From Pedobacter schmidteae (GTDB lineage Bacteria > Bacteroidota > Bacteroidia > Sphingobacteriales > Sphingobacteriaceae), in NCBI RefSeq assembly GCF_900564155.1, contig NZ_LS999839.1:4027097-4091096 (forward strand): DNA of 64,000 nt, in the 5' to 3' direction. Shown in pieces: positions 14,870 through 23,178 of the stretch (within the stretch, counting starts at the first letter, position 1; each line of letters starts with the position of its first letter). The translations under genes were made by a program, and so were the position numbers. The notes beneath the pieces are model-generated. The model did no database searches. It had not been told where the DNA came from and saw nothing but the letters and a program-made list of their open reading frames with translations.

Positions 14870-15787
14870 ATGAAGAACTTTTATATTTTAATGCTGCTGC
14901 CGTTACTGTTTTTTTCCTGTAAAAAGGAATATCCAGATTATCCTTATGCAGAAATACAGCAATTTATCATTAAAGATGCCAAAGGAGCCGAACTTAAAGC
15001 GGTGATTAAAGGTGATGACATTATGATTTACTGGCCACCCATGCAGAATGTACCAGATTCCATCAGCCCATTGGCCACAGTTTCTGAAAGGGCAACGATT
15101 TTACCTGAATCCGGTAAAAAAGTACCTTTTAAAGACGGGACAACTTATACGGTTACCGCGCAAAATGGAACCATAAAACAATACAAATTGAAACTGGCCC
15201 TGAACCAGGTAAAGCCCCTGCTTATTGTTAGTACAAGTGCTTTAGTGGGAGCATCCTTAGGTATAGGAGGTGATTTCTTTATACCCGATGCCACAAAGAC
15301 AAAGGCGTTTCTTATCGATAGTAAAGGGCAAGAAATACAACTGAACAATCTACTTTCCATTACACCGATCAGCATTTCGCTTTACCTGCCGGAATTGGAA
15401 GAAGGTAACTATAGAGTTAAATTAATCAGCGGGATACATACCGTGTTTGCAAAAGATCCGCTTGCAATCACTTATTCGGCCAGCCCGATCCTGGACCGCG
15501 TTCTTGTTGATTACCCAAGGGATCTAAAAAGGGGAGGAACATACAAATATCGTTTTACCGGTACCCCAATATCTAAGATTACAAAATTGCGGTTAAAACT
15601 GCTGACCGATAATAGCTTCCAGGATGTGGAAATTAAATCAAGAAATGTCGATAATACTGTTGAGATAAAAATACCATCCACTATGCCATTGGGCACTTAC
15701 ACCGCTTTTGAGATCAGCTCTTCATTGTTTGTCGCGCCATTTGTCAGGAACCTGAGCGCTTCGTACCGCATTGTAATCTCAGAATAA
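14870..15787 (+). CDS. Lipoprotein of unknown function, beta-rich
   Basis: A 305-residue lipoprotein. The signal peptide ends LLFFSC, followed by KKEYPDYPYAEIQQFIIKDAKG. The layout parallels the product of 13079: an N-terminal Ig-like domain about 100 residues long (with YTVTAQNGTIKQYKLKLAL, matching YKVKAADGTIASYKLKIVV in the other), then two beta-rich parts. The two genes may be diverged paralogues. It follows the intrinsic terminator and precedes the S41 peptidase by 9 bp. Function unknown; probably surface-exposed. Confidence 0.68.
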   Translation: MKNFYILMLLPLLFFSCKKEYPDYPYAEIQQFIIKDAKGAELKAVIKGDDIMIYWPPMQNVPDSISPLATVSERATILPESGKKVPFKDGTTYTVTAQNGTIKQYKLKLALNQVKPLLIVSTSALVGASLGIGGDFFIPDATKTKAFLIDSKGQEIQLNNLLSITPISISLYLPELEEGNYRVKLISGIHTVFAKDPLAITYSASPILDRVLVDYPRDLKRGGTYKYRFTGTPISKITKLRLKLLTDNSFQDVEIKSRNVDNTVEIKIPSTMPLGTYTAFEISSSLFVAPFVRNLSASYRIVISE

Positions 15788-15796
15788 AAATATAGG

Positions 15797-17068
15797 ATGA
15801 AATATAAAGTTTACTGGATCATAGCAATAGCATTTGCATTGGGCTGTAAAAAAGATAGCCTCATTGACAATGATGCACCTATTTCACCAACTACAGGTAC
15901 ACGTAAACAATTTACGCTGGATTCGATTTTTCTGTATGCCAGGCAGACTTATCTGTGGAATGAGGCATTGCCTTCCTATGCTGATTTTGATCCGCGTAAC
16001 CGCTACGCGGCCTTATCACCCGATTTGAAAGCGTTTAAGCAAGAACTGTTTGACATCAGTCAACTGAAGTTAAATCCCTTAACCGGTAAAGCTTACGAAT
16101 TCTTATCGGGTAGCGGTTGGGCAAAATATTCCTACATGCAGCAGGGCGCACTTGCCGGACAAAAGACAGCCGGGACTACTGTAGCTACTGTTGCTGTACT
16201 GGAAAAGAAGTTGATACAGCAGTCTGGCAAGACCGTTGCCTATCTGGCTGTGGGTGCATTTCCTTCATTAAATAGCTGCAAAGCAGAGCTGGATGTTGCT
16301 TTTACAGAATTTTCGGCTACACAACCTGAAGATTTAGTTATCGATCTAAGAAGCAATACCGGGGGATATGTAGAAACGGCTGAGTATTTGGCTAATCTGA
16401 TAGTACCTTCAGCATTGAATGGTAAGTTGATGTATAGCGAACAATACAACCCGCTGATGCAAAGTGGAAAAGCCGTTATTTTAAAGCATCAGCCTTATCT
16501 GGATAGCAATGGAAAAACGGTACTTTACAATGGGCGGTTGGCCACCATGGCGGATGTGGATTATACCGAAGCCGTTAACAGCTATAAGTTTAGTAAAAAG
16601 GGGAAACTGGAAAGTGTTAAGAATATTTATTTCATCGTATCCAATCGTACAGCATCAGCTAGCGAAATGCTCATTAGTTGCATGAAACCCTATTTTAAAG
16701 TCGTGCTGGCTGGCGAACCCACCTATGGCAAGCCTGTAGGCTTTTTCGGGATTCAGGTAGCGGAATATATAGTTTATCTGTCGGGTTTTTTGATCCGAAA
16801 TGCCGATGGTTGGTCTGATTATTTTAATGGGATGGGGGTGGATATTGCGGTTGCACCAACATCAAATGCGGTATTGGGAGATTCTGCTGAACCATGCTTA
16901 GGTGCCGTATTGGCCAGCATAAATGGTCATGCAATTTCTGCTGTAGGCTATACTGGCATTAAACAGAACCGGTTAATGAACATACCTTCAACCCTCAACG
17001 ATGCTGAAACACCAGAAGGAGCTGAAGGTATGATAGAAAATCGATTAAAATTTAAAAGCAGGAATTAG
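15797..17068 (+). CDS. S41-family peptidase lipoprotein without a PDZ domain
   Basis: Serine peptidase of family S41 (C-terminal processing peptidase type), 423 residues. It is lipid-anchored by FALGC, followed by KKDSL. The catalytic dyad is S287 in NRTASASEM and K312 in TYGKPVG, 25 residues apart as in Tsp and CtpA. The core strand EDLVIDLRSNTGGYVETAEYLANL is typical. The usual PDZ domain is not visible; the N-terminal part is a helical S41 N-domain and a short linker. It is the last gene of the hmuY3 unit, and its stop overlaps the stop of the convergent DUF1080 gene by 4 bp. Inference: it may cut hemoproteins or process the lipoproteins of the locus. Confidence 0.85.
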   Translation: MKYKVYWIIAIAFALGCKKDSLIDNDAPISPTTGTRKQFTLDSIFLYARQTYLWNEALPSYADFDPRNRYAALSPDLKAFKQELFDISQLKLNPLTGKAYEFLSGSGWAKYSYMQQGALAGQKTAGTTVATVAVLEKKLIQQSGKTVAYLAVGAFPSLNSCKAELDVAFTEFSATQPEDLVIDLRSNTGGYVETAEYLANLIVPSALNGKLMYSEQYNPLMQSGKAVILKHQPYLDSNGKTVLYNGRLATMADVDYTEAVNSYKFSKKGKLESVKNIYFIVSNRTASASEMLISCMKPYFKVVLAGEPTYGKPVGFFGIQVAEYIVYLSGFLIRNADGWSDYFNGMGVDIAVAPTSNAVLGDSAEPCLGAVLASINGHAISAVGYTGIKQNRLMNIPSTLNDAETPEGAEGMIENRLKFKSRN

Positions 17069-17763
17069 TCTTTGCTTAATTTTTTAATCGGTTTAAGGAC
17101 CACTTTTTTGAATTCTACTTCAGATCCTTCGGCCTGCAAGGCAATTTGTCCGCTTTTGGCTGTGCAGTTTGTACCGTGGTTGGCCAGTTTTCCGTTTACC
17201 CATACTTTTACCTCATCGTTCAGACATTCTACAACCATGGTATTCCATTCACCAACAGGTTTTTCCAGGTTATCGCCCAACCTTTTTATCCTGCGTTGCT
17301 TGTCGCCATTTATACCCCAGTTGGCTTTAGGACCACGTCTGCTTTCCATATCCGGTACGGTGATGTCTTCTTCAATACACCAGAAGTCGCCAGCATTCTC
17401 ATGCATCATCTGTACTTCCAGTGATTTTGGGAACATACTGTAAAGTGCCCTTGGTGTTGAGGCGTGGACTAAAACGCCGCAGTTTCCGGGTTTGGCCGAG
17501 AAGCGATATTGTACTTCAATGCGGTAATTCTGGTAGCTGGCATCGGTAATCAGGTGCCCTTGTGGCTTACCCATACTTACCAGCAAGCCATTGCGGACAA
17601 TAAATGAGGGTTTCACATCAGGATTTTTATCCTTTTCAGGCACATCGCTATGCCAGCCCGTCAGATCTTTTCCGTTGAATAATTTTTTGGTTTGTGCAAA
17701 TGACAAGGTGCCGGTTAGGCACAGCATTACAATTAATAATTTGGTGGTTCGGTTTTGTTTCAT
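17065..17763 (-). CDS. DUF1080 (3-keto-disaccharide hydrolase domain) secreted protein
   Basis: Secreted beta-sandwich protein (232 residues) of the DUF1080 family, now linked to cleavage of 3-keto-glycosides. The start at 17763 gives MKQNRTTKLLIVMLCLTGTLSFAQ, a clean signal peptide; the frame stays open upstream but lacks a signal there. Family motifs are LFNGKDLTGWHSD, NGLLVSMGKPQGHLITD, GNCGVLVHAS, EVQMMHENAGDFW, KPVGEWNTMVVEC and GQIALQAEGSEVEFKKVVL. It is monocistronic, convergent with the S41 peptidase gene and overlapping it by 4 bp. Related chemistry may be encoded at 42.5-51.4 kb. Confidence 0.88.
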   Translation of the reverse strand: MKQNRTTKLLIVMLCLTGTLSFAQTKKLFNGKDLTGWHSDVPEKDKNPDVKPSFIVRNGLLVSMGKPQGHLITDASYQNYRIEVQYRFSAKPGNCGVLVHASTPRALYSMFPKSLEVQMMHENAGDFWCIEEDITVPDMESRRGPKANWGINGDKQRRIKRLGDNLEKPVGEWNTMVVECLNDEVKVWVNGKLANHGTNCTAKSGQIALQAEGSEVEFKKVVLKPIKKLSKD

Positions 17764-17932
17764 TTGTTTGTTTTTTTGTGTGTTGAGGAAAAGTACTGAA
17801 AAACATCCTCTTTGGAAGCTAAATATAACATTCCAGGGCCGAATGTTTCTATATAATGAAAAGAAATTTTTAAGTGGATACAATATTTTGTTCAATTGTT
17901 CGTCTTTATTATTGAGAGCGTTAATTTAGATG

Positions 17933-17966
17933 AGCGGGAATAGTCGGAGGATTATTCCCGCTTTTT
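17933..17966 (+). terminator. Orphan intrinsic terminator
   Basis: AGCGGGAATA (17933-17942) pairs with TATTCCCGCT (17953-17962), followed by a T-rich run. It points rightward, but no rightward gene ends nearby; the closest upstream stop is at 17068, beyond the DUF1080 gene. The 304-bp gap 17764-18067 otherwise holds only the DUF1080 promoter area and the upstream region of the kinase gene. A short RNA ending here is possible. Confidence 0.7.
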
Positions 17967-18067
17967 ATTTTTATTCAGTTTATTCATTTAACCGGATCAG
18001 GCAGCCTTTTTTGCTTTGACACGATAAATACGTAAATTAAGCTAATCGTCACTAATGGAGAAACTTA

Positions 18068-20050
18068 ATGAATATTAAATCGACAAATGTTTCGCGCAAA
18101 AATCTAAAAGAAATACAGAAGATTTTGGAGGTCAGTCCCATGGGAGCTTTTCAGGCGGATACGGGAGGTAATTGTCTATTTTTGAATAAACAATGGGTAA
18201 GTATCTCCGGTACAAGCATCGAGCAGTCATTGGGAAAAGGCTGGATGGCAATAATACATGAAGAAGATATCGGTCAGATCAACAATTTGCTGCAGAATGT
18301 AATTGCGGAAGGAAAAGAAGTGTTTGATTTTGTTTACCGGATTCACCACCCGGTAAAAGGAATTCGTTGGCTGAAAGTAAATGCTAAGTTTATTTTTGAT
18401 GAACTAGGTGCAATTTCCTGTTACATAGGTTTTCTGGAGGACATTACCGAACGAACGTTGAGTGATCAGGCTTTAAGAGAAATAAAAGAAAAGTTGGAAC
18501 GGAGCAACCTGATTCTGGATGTAAGTCAGGAACTGAGCACTACCGGGGGATGGGAATTTAATTTGCTAACCGGCGAAGTATTCTGGACAAAACAGATTTA
18601 TGAGATTCATGGTGTGGATCCAGATTTCGTTCCTACGTTTGAAAGCATTCTTGCACTTTATGACGAGGGGTATTCCGAGATTCTGAAAATTCATGTAAAT
18701 GATGCCATTGAGCACCAGATACCGTACGATTTTGAGTTTAAGCTGCGTACGCCAGGTGGCATGAAAAAATGGGGCAGGGGAGTTGGTATTCCTGTTGTGG
18801 TAGACAAAAAAGTAGTGGCACTTAGAGGTGCTATTACTGATATCACACAGAAAAAAGAGATTGAACTGGAACTTATCCATGCAAAGAACATAGCCGAAAA
18901 TTCTGCGAAAGCGAAGACTGATTTCCTCTCGGTAATGAGCCATGAAATTCGTACGCCGTTAAATGGGATTATTGGTATTGCCAATTTGTTGAAACTTAGG
19001 CATACTATGGACCAGGAAGAATACGTACGGAGTCTTATTTTTTCGGCTGATCACTTGCTGCAGCTTATTAATGATATTCTTGACCTGACTAAAATTGAAA
19101 GCGATAAGCTGGAACTGATTTTGGCAGAGGTAAATATTTTTGAGCTGGTAAAGAACATCAAAAATCAATTTAAATCGCTTGCCGAATCAAAAGGAATTCA
19201 GTTAAAGAGTTTTGTAGATGACGATATTCCGGAAAGACTAATTGCCGATCCGGTGCGGCTTGGGCAAATATTAAATAACCTGATCAGCAATGCCATCAAA
19301 TTTACAGAACGTGGAGATGTAACCATTGTATTACGTCTTACCACGCTAACAAATGATAAAGCAGGCATACACTTTTCCGTAAAAGATACCGGAATGGGCA
19401 TTCCGGAAGAATTGTACGATACTGTTTTTGAAAGTTTTAAACAAGTGCAACAATCGGCCCATCGCAAACATACTGGAACTGGACTGGGGCTGGCCATTAC
19501 CCAAAAATTAATTGAGTTGCATCACAGTCAGATTATGCTAAACAGCAAGGTGGGCGTGGGGACCGAATTTCATTTTGAAGTTTGTTTTGATCTGGCTACA
19601 GATCAGAATTCGCCTGGTAATTTCCTACCCAGCCCCGAGATTTCTGTTTATGAACATAAACTTAAGGGTTTACGCATTTTATTTGTGGAAGACAATACCA
19701 TTAATGTGATGGTTGCCAAAAAACAGCTGGAGTACTTTGGCTGTATGCCCGACTGCGCTTATAGTGGGAAAGAAGCATTGGTATTGCTGGATCATAACAC
19801 CTATGATGTGGCACTGTTAGATCTTCATATGCCTGAAATTGATGGGTACGCCTTGGCCGAACTTATTCAGCAGAAATATCCGGGAATTCATATAGTTATT
19901 TTTACCGCCGATATTATGACCGAAGTTAAAATGAAGTTGGCCAAAATGCATATTTATGATATTTTGAACAAGCCATTCTCGCCAGCGCGAATGTTTGATG
20001 TGCTGTATAATGTTGGCATGAACCGGGGTGTTTTACCAGAAGTAAAATAA
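18068..20050 (+). CDS. Hybrid histidine kinase (PAS-PAS-HisKA-HATPase-REC)
   Basis: Sensor kinase of 660 residues without signal peptide or membrane span, so probably cytosolic. Two PAS/PAC domains occupy about 15-130 and 150-262. HisKA follows, with the phospho-accepting H292 in SHEIRTPLNG, then HATPase (N box NLISNAIKFT, G boxes DTGMGIP and GTGLGLAI). A C-terminal receiver domain (about 533-650) has LFVEDN, the acceptor Asp in VALLDLHMPEIDG and K in NKPFSP. No response regulator partner is adjacent. A long intergenic region precedes it and the gene appears monocistronic. Confidence 0.93.
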   Translation: MNIKSTNVSRKNLKEIQKILEVSPMGAFQADTGGNCLFLNKQWVSISGTSIEQSLGKGWMAIIHEEDIGQINNLLQNVIAEGKEVFDFVYRIHHPVKGIRWLKVNAKFIFDELGAISCYIGFLEDITERTLSDQALREIKEKLERSNLILDVSQELSTTGGWEFNLLTGEVFWTKQIYEIHGVDPDFVPTFESILALYDEGYSEILKIHVNDAIEHQIPYDFEFKLRTPGGMKKWGRGVGIPVVVDKKVVALRGAITDITQKKEIELELIHAKNIAENSAKAKTDFLSVMSHEIRTPLNGIIGIANLLKLRHTMDQEEYVRSLIFSADHLLQLINDILDLTKIESDKLELILAEVNIFELVKNIKNQFKSLAESKGIQLKSFVDDDIPERLIADPVRLGQILNNLISNAIKFTERGDVTIVLRLTTLTNDKAGIHFSVKDTGMGIPEELYDTVFESFKQVQQSAHRKHTGTGLGLAITQKLIELHHSQIMLNSKVGVGTEFHFEVCFDLATDQNSPGNFLPSPEISVYEHKLKGLRILFVEDNTINVMVAKKQLEYFGCMPDCAYSGKEALVLLDHNTYDVALLDLHMPEIDGYALAELIQQKYPGIHIVIFTADIMTEVKMKLAKMHIYDILNKPFSPARMFDVLYNVGMNRGVLPEVK

Positions 20051-20119
20051 TTGTAAGGAATGATGTAGCTAAGGTTAAATAAAAATGTTTATTATTGCCT
20101 CAAACTATAGGTGAACTTC

Positions 20120-21601
20120 ATGAAAACTAAAAAGATGCTCTTTTTTATCGCTTTTTTTGCGTGTATAAATGCTATTGCACAAACGCAGATCGGCATTATT
20201 AAGAGTCCTCAGTGGAATTTAATTGCGTCTTATGACAGCAAATTTGGGAATACACTTGAACTTTCAAATAATAGTTTGGCCATGATTGTAGGTATACCCA
20301 AAGAGGATTTTGCGATCCTCAGTCTAGATCATAAACTGGCGCAAAATTGGCTCACTCCATTGGCCGGATATCCACTCACTATTGGAAAATTTAAAAGTAA
20401 AATCCTGGTGATAGCTGCCTCCGACCGATCTTTTTTAAAAAGCTTCAGTGGTTCCTATAAAGCTTATCTCCTTGACGAAAAAACAGGTAAGGTATTGTCA
20501 GAAAAGATTATTTATGATGGAAACAAAGATTACATAGAAGAGCCTGATTTCTATTTTGCAAAAGATGGTTCTTATTTCAGAATGTCGATTCGATTAACAT
20601 CAATGAAACGAAAAGCGACTATTTTTGCAGTTTCAAAATCAGATAAGTTATATCGGACAACGCAGAATTTTAGCATCATTAATTATGATGCTGACTTAAA
20701 TCAAAAAGAAACAGTAGAACCAAGAATGCCGGAGGGAGACAGCTGGACAATTTCAAATGGTACAGACGGTAGTTTTTTTATTGCTACGGTAGATAATAAA
20801 AATGCTAAAGTGAATATAGCGACTTATATATCGAGTGGTGCCGATCCTTTAAAAGTAATATCTATTCCAATAGATGTTAGAAAAGGTGGGGAAATCAGAT
20901 CCTTCAAATGTATTGCAGGAACAAAGCCATTCATTAGCTATCTGGCAGTAGTTTATGAAAATACTGCCAAAGAAATATCTCTACTTATCTCCAGATTAGA
21001 CTTTAAAGACGGCAGCTCAAAACTATCTAAAGAGGTTTTTGATAGTAAACACGTTAAAGAACTGCAAAGATCTTTTGTTCCTGTCAATAATAAACTTGAT
21101 GATCTGCAGTTTACCAAAATAGATTTCTTAGGTGTCAAAAATCTTGCTGAGTACGGTGATAAAATAATGGTTAGCGTGGCAGCTGCTTACGTCGAATCAT
21201 CCAAGTATGGAACTATTACATTTGAGGGCTCATTGTTGATGAATATCTATGATCAGGAATTAAAAGGTTTGTATCATCAATTCATTCCCAGAACTTATAT
21301 GAGTTTAGATGGAGAAGGATCAGATATTGCTTACACGCTTAAAAATAATACATTAAGAATGATTGCAAACGTCAGATCGGGGAGCCTTAGTTCAGTTTCC
21401 TCATGGTACGGTGAAATGGACTTTGTTAGCGGAAAAATGCTGAAGTTTACTAAAGTTCCTGATAAGGAAATTAAAGGGGGCTTTTATGTGCATACACCTG
21501 CGGTAACCTGGTTAGACCAGTCATTCATTCTACCTTATTTTGATAAACAACGTATTTTTAGAACTACATTGGATGCTCAAATGCAGTTATTGAGTTATTA
21601 A
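20120..21601 (+). CDS. Secreted protein of unknown function
   Basis: A 493-residue exported protein. ATG at 20120 gives MKTKKMLFFIAFFACINAIAQ, a signal peptide with a typical A-x-A-like cleavage site; a GTG at 20111 in frame is less likely. The rest shows repeating short beta strands with Asp/Gly turns (SLDHKLAQNW, NYDADLNQKE, NIYDQELKGLYHQF, TTLDAQMQLLSY) about 90-130 residues apart. This hints at a beta-propeller-like fold, but I do not recognise a family. It stands alone between the kinase and a small unknown gene. Confidence 0.72.
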   Translation: MKTKKMLFFIAFFACINAIAQTQIGIIKSPQWNLIASYDSKFGNTLELSNNSLAMIVGIPKEDFAILSLDHKLAQNWLTPLAGYPLTIGKFKSKILVIAASDRSFLKSFSGSYKAYLLDEKTGKVLSEKIIYDGNKDYIEEPDFYFAKDGSYFRMSIRLTSMKRKATIFAVSKSDKLYRTTQNFSIINYDADLNQKETVEPRMPEGDSWTISNGTDGSFFIATVDNKNAKVNIATYISSGADPLKVISIPIDVRKGGEIRSFKCIAGTKPFISYLAVVYENTAKEISLLISRLDFKDGSSKLSKEVFDSKHVKELQRSFVPVNNKLDDLQFTKIDFLGVKNLAEYGDKIMVSVAAAYVESSKYGTITFEGSLLMNIYDQELKGLYHQFIPRTYMSLDGEGSDIAYTLKNNTLRMIANVRSGSLSSVSSWYGEMDFVSGKMLKFTKVPDKEIKGGFYVHTPAVTWLDQSFILPYFDKQRIFRTTLDAQMQLLSY

Positions 21602-21694
21602 GCGTAAAGGATAACCGTATAATTTTGTCAAGGTAGTTATTGCCAGACATTATAAAAATTAGAAGCCAACACAATAAATTTGTATTTTCAACGC

Positions 21695-21702
21695 TATATT
21701 TG
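21695..21702 (+). promoter_or_regulatory. Bacteroidota -7 box before the gene at 21708
   Basis: TATATTTG matches TAnnTTTG exactly and ends 5 bp before the ATG. If used, transcription would begin at or next to the start codon, giving a nearly leaderless message. No clear -33 element at the usual spacing was seen. Confidence 0.4.
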
Positions 21703-21707
21703 CGAAT

Positions 21708-21941
21708 ATGAGTTTACCATTGCGCATTACCTTCGAAGACAAAGATTATACCTACGTTGTTCTAACGAAATCTATTACCAGAGAAACCCCATCGATCCGG
21801 ATTCACCTGAATGGCGAAGAATATGAACTGGCCCGTAATGAAAAGGGCGACTGGGATGCCGCTGATGCCACTATTAGTGATCACCAGGGGCTATTGAGTG
21901 CAATTGCCAGAAATATTAAGCTTCGGTATCGCTTACATTAG
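21708..21941 (+). CDS. Small protein of unknown function (77 residues)
   Basis: A short acidic soluble protein (MSLPLRITFEDKDYTYVV...). It shows strands with charged turns, an EEYELARNEKGDWDA segment and a C-terminal amphipathic helix (LLSAIARNIKLRYRLH). No signal peptide or known motif. The frame is preceded by an exact TAnnTTTG promoter box and followed by a region without another open frame on this strand, which supports a real gene. The 163 bp from 21942 to 22104 show no recognisable element. Confidence 0.6.
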   Translation: MSLPLRITFEDKDYTYVVLTKSITRETPSIRIHLNGEEYELARNEKGDWDAADATISDHQGLLSAIARNIKLRYRLH

Positions 21942-22104
21942 GCGTAGATTATCTAATATTTTTTAGTCGCAGATACTTTTGCCTGCTTGCTTTGTGCGAA
22001 GCATTGTTGTAAATAAATAGTTGATGGTGAAAATGTAACTGCTGATTGGGCTGCGTTGGTTTATAAGAAGATAAAAAAGTGTTGAAAGGAAAGTAAGAAC
22101 GGAA

Positions 22105-22452
22105 TTAAACCGCACTTAGGTAATTGGTTAGAGAATCGATAATTTTCGCAGGCATGGGCTGGCCGGTTTTATTTTCCAGCTGGTGCTGACCAGAATTGAA
22201 TTTTTCTATGTAAGTGCCTGTTTGGCTGTTGAATTTTAAATACCCTTGATCAAAGAACCTTTCCTGTACTTCTCCTGAGGAGTCCATGGAACGGAAAGTT
22301 AACCTGAGAATTTTTCCTGATTCCTTTTCGATGACCAACCATAGGTAAATATCAGCGATATCTGCATTTTCTTCCAGATCGTAACGTTTGATCTCCAACA
22401 CAATATGTTTTTCGTTCTCTAGAAAGTATAGGCAGGTAAAATCGGGTTTCAT
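22105..22452 (-). CDS. Hypothetical protein (115 residues)
   Basis: Cytosolic protein without signal peptide. It starts MKPDFTCLYFLENEKHIVLEIKRYD, alternating hydrophobic and charged residues like a beta-sheet protein. A middle segment DIYLWLVIEKESGKILRLTFRS and a C-terminal helix AKIIDSLTNYLSAV follow. I do not recognise the family. It is monocistronic, with its stop facing the stop of the 77-residue gene and its start divergent from the DinB-like gene 83 bp away. Confidence 0.6.
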   Translation of the reverse strand: MKPDFTCLYFLENEKHIVLEIKRYDLEENADIADIYLWLVIEKESGKILRLTFRSMDSSGEVQERFFDQGYLKFNSQTGTYIEKFNSGQHQLENKTGQPMPAKIIDSLTNYLSAV

Positions 22453-22535
22453 TTGTTTTCAATAGTAGATGAGCCCGAAAATAGGAAAAATTTATCAGAC
22501 GTTTTCTATCTTTAGACTCTATTAAATGCAATCAT

Positions 22536-23090
22536 ATGAACTCAAGTTATCTGTCAAGTGTAATTAAGCAATTTGAATATTATAAAATGCTTGGGGAAAA
22601 GGCGATGTTACAACTCCCTGATGAAGCGCTTTTTTGGCAATATAATCAAGACAGTAACAGTATTGCTGTGATTGTGAATCATGTTGCAGGAAATATGCTC
22701 TCCAGGTTTACAGATTTTTTAACCACGGATGGAGAAAAGGCCTGGCGGAACCGGGACATGGAATTTGAAAATAAGTTTTCCAATCGGGAAGAATTGACGA
22801 GCCATTGGAATTTGGGTTGGAGCTGTTTACTGCAGGCATTGCATAGTCTTACAGAAGCACAACTGGAAAATATTGTTTATATCCGTAATGATGGGCATAC
22901 GGTTGTGGAAGCAATTAACAGACAACTTGCACATTATCCGTATCATATAGGTCAGATTGTTTTTATTGCAAAGATGGCGACTAATGAGAAGTGGGAGAGT
23001 TTATCTATTCCCCGGAATAAATCAAATGATTACAACGAAAGGAAATTTACCCAGGATAAATCCAGAAGGCATTTCACGGACGATCTTTAA
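22536..23090 (+). CDS. DinB-like protein (DUF1572 family)
   Basis: A 184-residue four-helix-bundle protein of the DinB/YfiT superfamily, DUF1572 type. Putative metal ligands are His in IVNHVAGN (near residue 47) and the two His of LAHYPYHIGQIV (near 130-135), in the expected H...H-x3-H arrangement. Members are thiol-dependent transferases or of unknown activity, so no substrate is given. No signal peptide. Monocistronic by spacing (89 bp before the next gene). Confidence 0.85.
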   Translation: MNSSYLSSVIKQFEYYKMLGEKAMLQLPDEALFWQYNQDSNSIAVIVNHVAGNMLSRFTDFLTTDGEKAWRNRDMEFENKFSNREELTSHWNLGWSCLLQALHSLTEAQLENIVYIRNDGHTVVEAINRQLAHYPYHIGQIVFIAKMATNEKWESLSIPRNKSNDYNERKFTQDKSRRHFTDDL

Positions 23091-23178
23091 TTTTGTTGAA
23101 AGTTGTTGATCTGGAGACTTGGAAATGATGACCAATTATAGAATTTGTATTTTTAAAAAATCAAATTTGGAGTAAAAC

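Noticed and set aside
17764-17895. N-terminal extension of the DUF1080 protein to 17895
   Set aside because: The added 44 residues carry no signal sequence, while the internal start at 17763 gives a clean signal peptide.
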